A stretch of DNA of 8,090 bases from UBA9337 sp036584565 (GTDB taxonomy: Bacteria; Patescibacteriota; Minisyncoccia; Moranbacterales; UBA9337), in the NCBI GenBank assembly GCA_036584565.1, contig JAZHDF010000007.1, positions 1 to 8,090 on the forward strand, given 5' to 3'. A program made the position numbers and the translations under genes. The number at the start of each line of letters is the position of its first letter. Position 1 is the stretch's first letter. Positions 6,741 to 8,090 of this stretch are shown here, one piece after another. The notes beneath the pieces were generated by a model. The model ran no database searches. It had not been told where the DNA came from and saw nothing but the letters and a program-made list of their open reading frames with translations.

Positions 6741-6768
6741 TTGATTTTTAAAGTATTTTGTGTATAAT
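6741..6768 (+). promoter_or_regulatory. Promoter giving a probably leaderless mRNA
   Basis: TTGATT (6741-6746), a 16-nt spacer, and a perfect TATAAT (6763-6768). Transcription should begin about 6-7 nt after the -10 box, near 6775, directly at the ATG (6776-6778) of the zinc-ribbon gene. Confidence 0.65.
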
Positions 6769-6775
6769 AATCTTT

Positions 6776-7072
6776 ATGAGAGAAGCAGACAATAATTTAA
6801 AAAATTTGACAAAATGTCCCTTATGCGGGACCAAATACAATCATTCTCAGACCGTTGTTTTGCAAGAGAATAGTAATGGAACTGTTTTTCATTTGACTTG
6901 TTCCAAGTGCGGAAGCGCTGTTTTGGCTTTTATAACTGAAAACAAGCAGGGCGTAATCAGTCTCGGTCTTTCAACCGATTTGGATGCTCGGGAGGCTAAT
7001 TTTTTCTTAAAAAATATGCCGGTGGATAAAGATGAGGTTCTGGAAATATATAAATATTTAAATAATAAGTAA
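6776..7072 (+). CDS. Small four-cysteine zinc-ribbon protein of unknown function
   Basis: 98 aa. Two CxxC knuckles, Cys14-Cys17 (KCPLCGTKY) and Cys42-Cys45 (TCSKCGSAV), are separated by 24 residues that read as a beta-hairpin. This is the layout of a zinc ribbon binding one Zn2+. The second half, after GVISLGLSTDL (59-69), is more helical (AREANFFLKNMPVDKDEVLEIYKYL). There is no signal peptide or membrane segment. The frame is open upstream to a TTG at 6758, but that would run through the TATAAT promoter box, so ATG at 6776 is chosen. It lies between rodA and rplY on the same strand with its own promoter. I do not recognise the family; a nucleic-acid or ribosome-linked role is only a guess from its position and fold. 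Confidence 0.8.
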   Translation: MREADNNLKNLTKCPLCGTKYNHSQTVVLQENSNGTVFHLTCSKCGSAVLAFITENKQGVISLGLSTDLDAREANFFLKNMPVDKDEVLEIYKYLNNK

Positions 7073-7083
7073 ATAAGTAAGTG

Positions 7084-7130
7084 TGCGAATCGAATTTGCA
7101 GAGAAGATGGTAACGCGGTTTTCTGTGAAT
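7084..7130 (+). promoter_or_regulatory. Candidate structured leader of rplY with two competing hairpins
   Basis: Two stems share bases 7094-7100 and cannot form together. Stem A pairs TGCGAAT (7084-7090) with ATTTGCA (7094-7100) around loop CGA, 7 bp with one G.U. Stem B pairs 7094-7105 with 7119-7130, 12 bp with three G.U, around the 13-nt loop 7106-7118. That loop contains TGGTAACGCGG. The rplY ATG follows 17 nt later. This could be an autoregulatory ribosomal-protein leader; it is a hypothesis from pairing alone. Confidence 0.4.
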
Positions 7131-7147
7131 ATGTTTCATCTAAAAAT

Positions 7148-7804
7148 ATGGAAAAAATAAATTTAAAAGTTACTTTGCGAGAAAAAGGCAACTTGAAGAA
7201 AGAGAGAAAAAACGGGATGATCCCGGCCGTTTTGTATGGTCAAAAAAAGGAAAATAAAAACATTTGGTTGGAGGAACTGGCTTTTGGAAAAGTTTTTGAA
7301 AAGGCCGGGGAAAACACCGTTGTCGTATTGGATTTGGAGGATGGAAATAAGGATAATGTTTTGATTTGCGATTATCAGATCGATCCCTTGTCCGGAAAAT
7401 TTAGACATGTCGATTTTTTGAGAATAAATATGAAAGAAGAAGTGGAAACCAATGTTCCTTTGGTCTTTGTCGGGGAGGCCCCGGCAGTTAAGGAGGGTGG
7501 GGGTATTTTAGTTAAGGTTTTGGATGAAATAGAAGTAAAGTGTTTGCCGGGAAATATTCCGCAGGAGTTTGAGATTGATTTGACTAAATTGGTTAATTTT
7601 GAAGATGTAATTTCCATTTCAGATTTGATTGTTCCCGAGGGGGTGGAAATTTTAGATGATCCCGAAACGGTTATTGCTTCCGTTTCCGAGCCGAGAAGCG
7701 AGGAGGAGTTGGCCGAGTTGAATGAAAAAGTTGAGGAGGATGTTTCCAAGGTTTCGGAAGTAAAAGAAAAGAGTGTGGAAGAAGTTACTTCCGAGAGCAA
7801 ATAA
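7148..7804 (+). CDS. rplY: Ribosomal protein bL25, long CTC/TL5 form
   Basis: 218 aa. Binds 5S rRNA on the large ribosomal subunit. The N-terminal L25 domain (about 1-93) contains GMIPAVLYG (23-31) and DPLSGKFRHVDFLRI (79-93), the standard signature. A CTC beta domain follows (about 98-182) with AVKEGGGILVKVLDEIEVKCLPGNIP (113-138). The C-terminal tail (about 183-218) is rich in Glu, Lys, Ser and Val and probably disordered; acidic tails are common in this family. The start ATG has no Shine-Dalgarno motif but is preceded by the two-hairpin leader. It may be transcribed from the zinc-ribbon promoter by read-through of the 75-nt gap, as I see no convincing separate promoter. A strong hairpin and tRNA-Lys follow. 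Confidence 0.95.
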   Translation: MEKINLKVTLREKGNLKKERKNGMIPAVLYGQKKENKNIWLEELAFGKVFEKAGENTVVVLDLEDGNKDNVLICDYQIDPLSGKFRHVDFLRINMKEEVETNVPLVFVGEAPAVKEGGGILVKVLDEIEVKCLPGNIPQEFEIDLTKLVNFEDVISISDLIVPEGVEILDDPETVIASVSEPRSEEELAELNEKVEEDVSKVSEVKEKSVEEVTSESK

Positions 7805-7822
7805 ATATTGCATGGTTTTTGA

Positions 7823-7852
7823 GTAAAGCGCTTCAAAAAAGAAGCGCTTTAC
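7823..7852 (+). terminator. 12-bp perfect hairpin after rplY
   Basis: GTAAAGCGCTTC (7823-7834), loop of six A, and GAAGCGCTTTAC (7841-7852) form a perfect stem 18 nt after the rplY stop. Only the TTT inside the 3' arm serves as a T-run, and the sequence then continues with ACAATG, so intrinsic termination may be weak. The tRNA begins 3 nt later, so it could equally be a processing site. Confidence 0.55.
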
Positions 7853-7855
7853 AAT

Positions 7856-7928
7856 GCGCCGTTAGCTCAGTCGGTAGAGCAGTTGCCTCTTAAGCAAACG
7901 GTCGGGGGTTCGAATCCCTCACGGCGCA
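7856..7928 (+). tRNA. tRNA-Lys (anticodon CTT)
   Basis: Complete cloverleaf. The acceptor stem GCGCCGT/ACGGCGC (7856-7862/7921-7927) is fully paired, with discriminator A7928. The D arm is GCTC/GAGC with loop AGTCGGTA. The anticodon loop CTCTTAA (7887-7893) has U33 and anticodon CTT at 7889-7891, reading AAG. The T arm GGGGG-TTCGAAT-CCCTC has one G.U pair. Position 27-43 of the anticodon stem is a G.A mismatch. The discriminator is followed by CCG, so the CCA end is not fully encoded and must be added after transcription. No promoter is evident directly upstream; it may be co-transcribed with rplY. Confidence 0.95.
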
Positions 7929-8048
7929 CCGCATAAATTAAAAGTTTAAAATGCAAAGTTAAAAATTGAAGGAATAAGATAAATTTAAAATCCTCAGAAG
8001 GGAAAAATTATTTTTTTTAATTGTGGATTTTTTATGAAAATAATATTT
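7929..8048. other. A/T-rich spacer between two tRNA genes
   Basis: No gene seen. It holds an imperfect palindrome at 7931-7954 (GCAT...ATGC outside, TTAAA/TTTAA inside). It also has a possible weak terminator-like pairing of AAAATCC (7987-7993) with GGATTTT (8025-8031), followed by further T residues but with a 31-nt loop. No convincing promoter for the second tRNA was found. Confidence 0.4.
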
Positions 8049-8090
8049 GCCCCCATAGCTCAACGGATAGAGTTGAAAGCGACCAGCTTT
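8049..8090 (+). tRNA. 5' part of a second tRNA, cut by the window end; isotype undecided
   Basis: GCCCCCA (8049-8055) is a normal 5' acceptor strand. TA, GCTC (8058-8061) and loop AACGGATA with the invariant GG are a typical D arm, closed by GAG at 8070-8072 plus T8073. The continuation is unusual. AAAGC (8076-8080) can pair with GCTTT (8086-8090), but the loop GACCA is only 5 nt, or 7 nt without U33. Alternatively CCAGC (8083-8087) begins the anticodon stem and TTT (8088-8090) begins the loop with U33, leaving about eight extra nucleotides after the D arm. The 3' half is needed to decide. Confidence 0.65.

Noticed and set aside
7084..7147. Full T-box riboswitch before rplY
   Set aside because: Only a partial TGGTAACGCGG resemblance is present. 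The gap is 75 nt with no specifier stem, and bL25 is not a usual T-box target, so it is kept only as a possible leader structure.
7375..7836. Minus-strand ORF of 153 codons opposite rplY
   Set aside because: A serine/threonine-rich shadow of the bL25 gene, whose identity is secure on the plus strand.
7931..7970. Short A/T-rich near-repeats (aaagttaaaa-like) after tRNA-Lys
   Set aside because: Only two loose copies in low-complexity sequence; not enough to call a repeat or CRISPR array.

Overview
The window looks like part of a low-GC bacterial chromosome using the standard code: TGA is a stop and tryptophan is encoded by TGG. Compact genes, A/T-rich leaders with no clear Shine-Dalgarno sequence before any gene, a lean cell-envelope and translation gene set, and a giant GT-C-like membrane protein beside def-fmt together suggest a Patescibacteria/CPR (Parcubacteria-like) genome. 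This is inferred from style and content, not proven.

Layout. (1) Positions 58-297, plus strand: a near-consensus promoter followed by about 205 nt that fold into a well-ordered multi-helix RNA ending in a U-tract. It matches no RNA family I can recognise and is the best candidate here for something undescribed. (2) Positions 5478 down to 312, minus strand: a tight six-gene run with gaps of 3-13 nt. In order of transcription it encodes a large GT-C-like membrane protein, a small membrane-anchored beta-rich protein, peptide deformylase (def), methionyl-tRNA formyltransferase (fmt), a membrane-anchored tandem rhodanese lacking all cysteines, and a stand-alone C39-type cysteine peptidase. (3) Positions 5517-5579: divergent back-to-back promoters whose -35 boxes form one dyad. 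The minus promoter drives the operon and the plus promoter drives rodA. (4) Plus strand from 5601: rodA (SEDS peptidoglycan polymerase), a small four-cysteine zinc-ribbon protein that appears to be made from a leaderless mRNA, rplY (long CTC form of bL25) with a leader that can form two competing hairpins, a strong hairpin, tRNA-Lys(CUU), and the 5' part of a second, unusual tRNA cut by the window end.

Together the genes serve translation (fMet formylation and deformylation, bL25, tRNAs) and the cell envelope (RodA, GT-C protein). The peptidase and dead-rhodanese genes at the end of the def-fmt operon have no obvious assigned role. No mobile element, CRISPR array or phage gene was seen.
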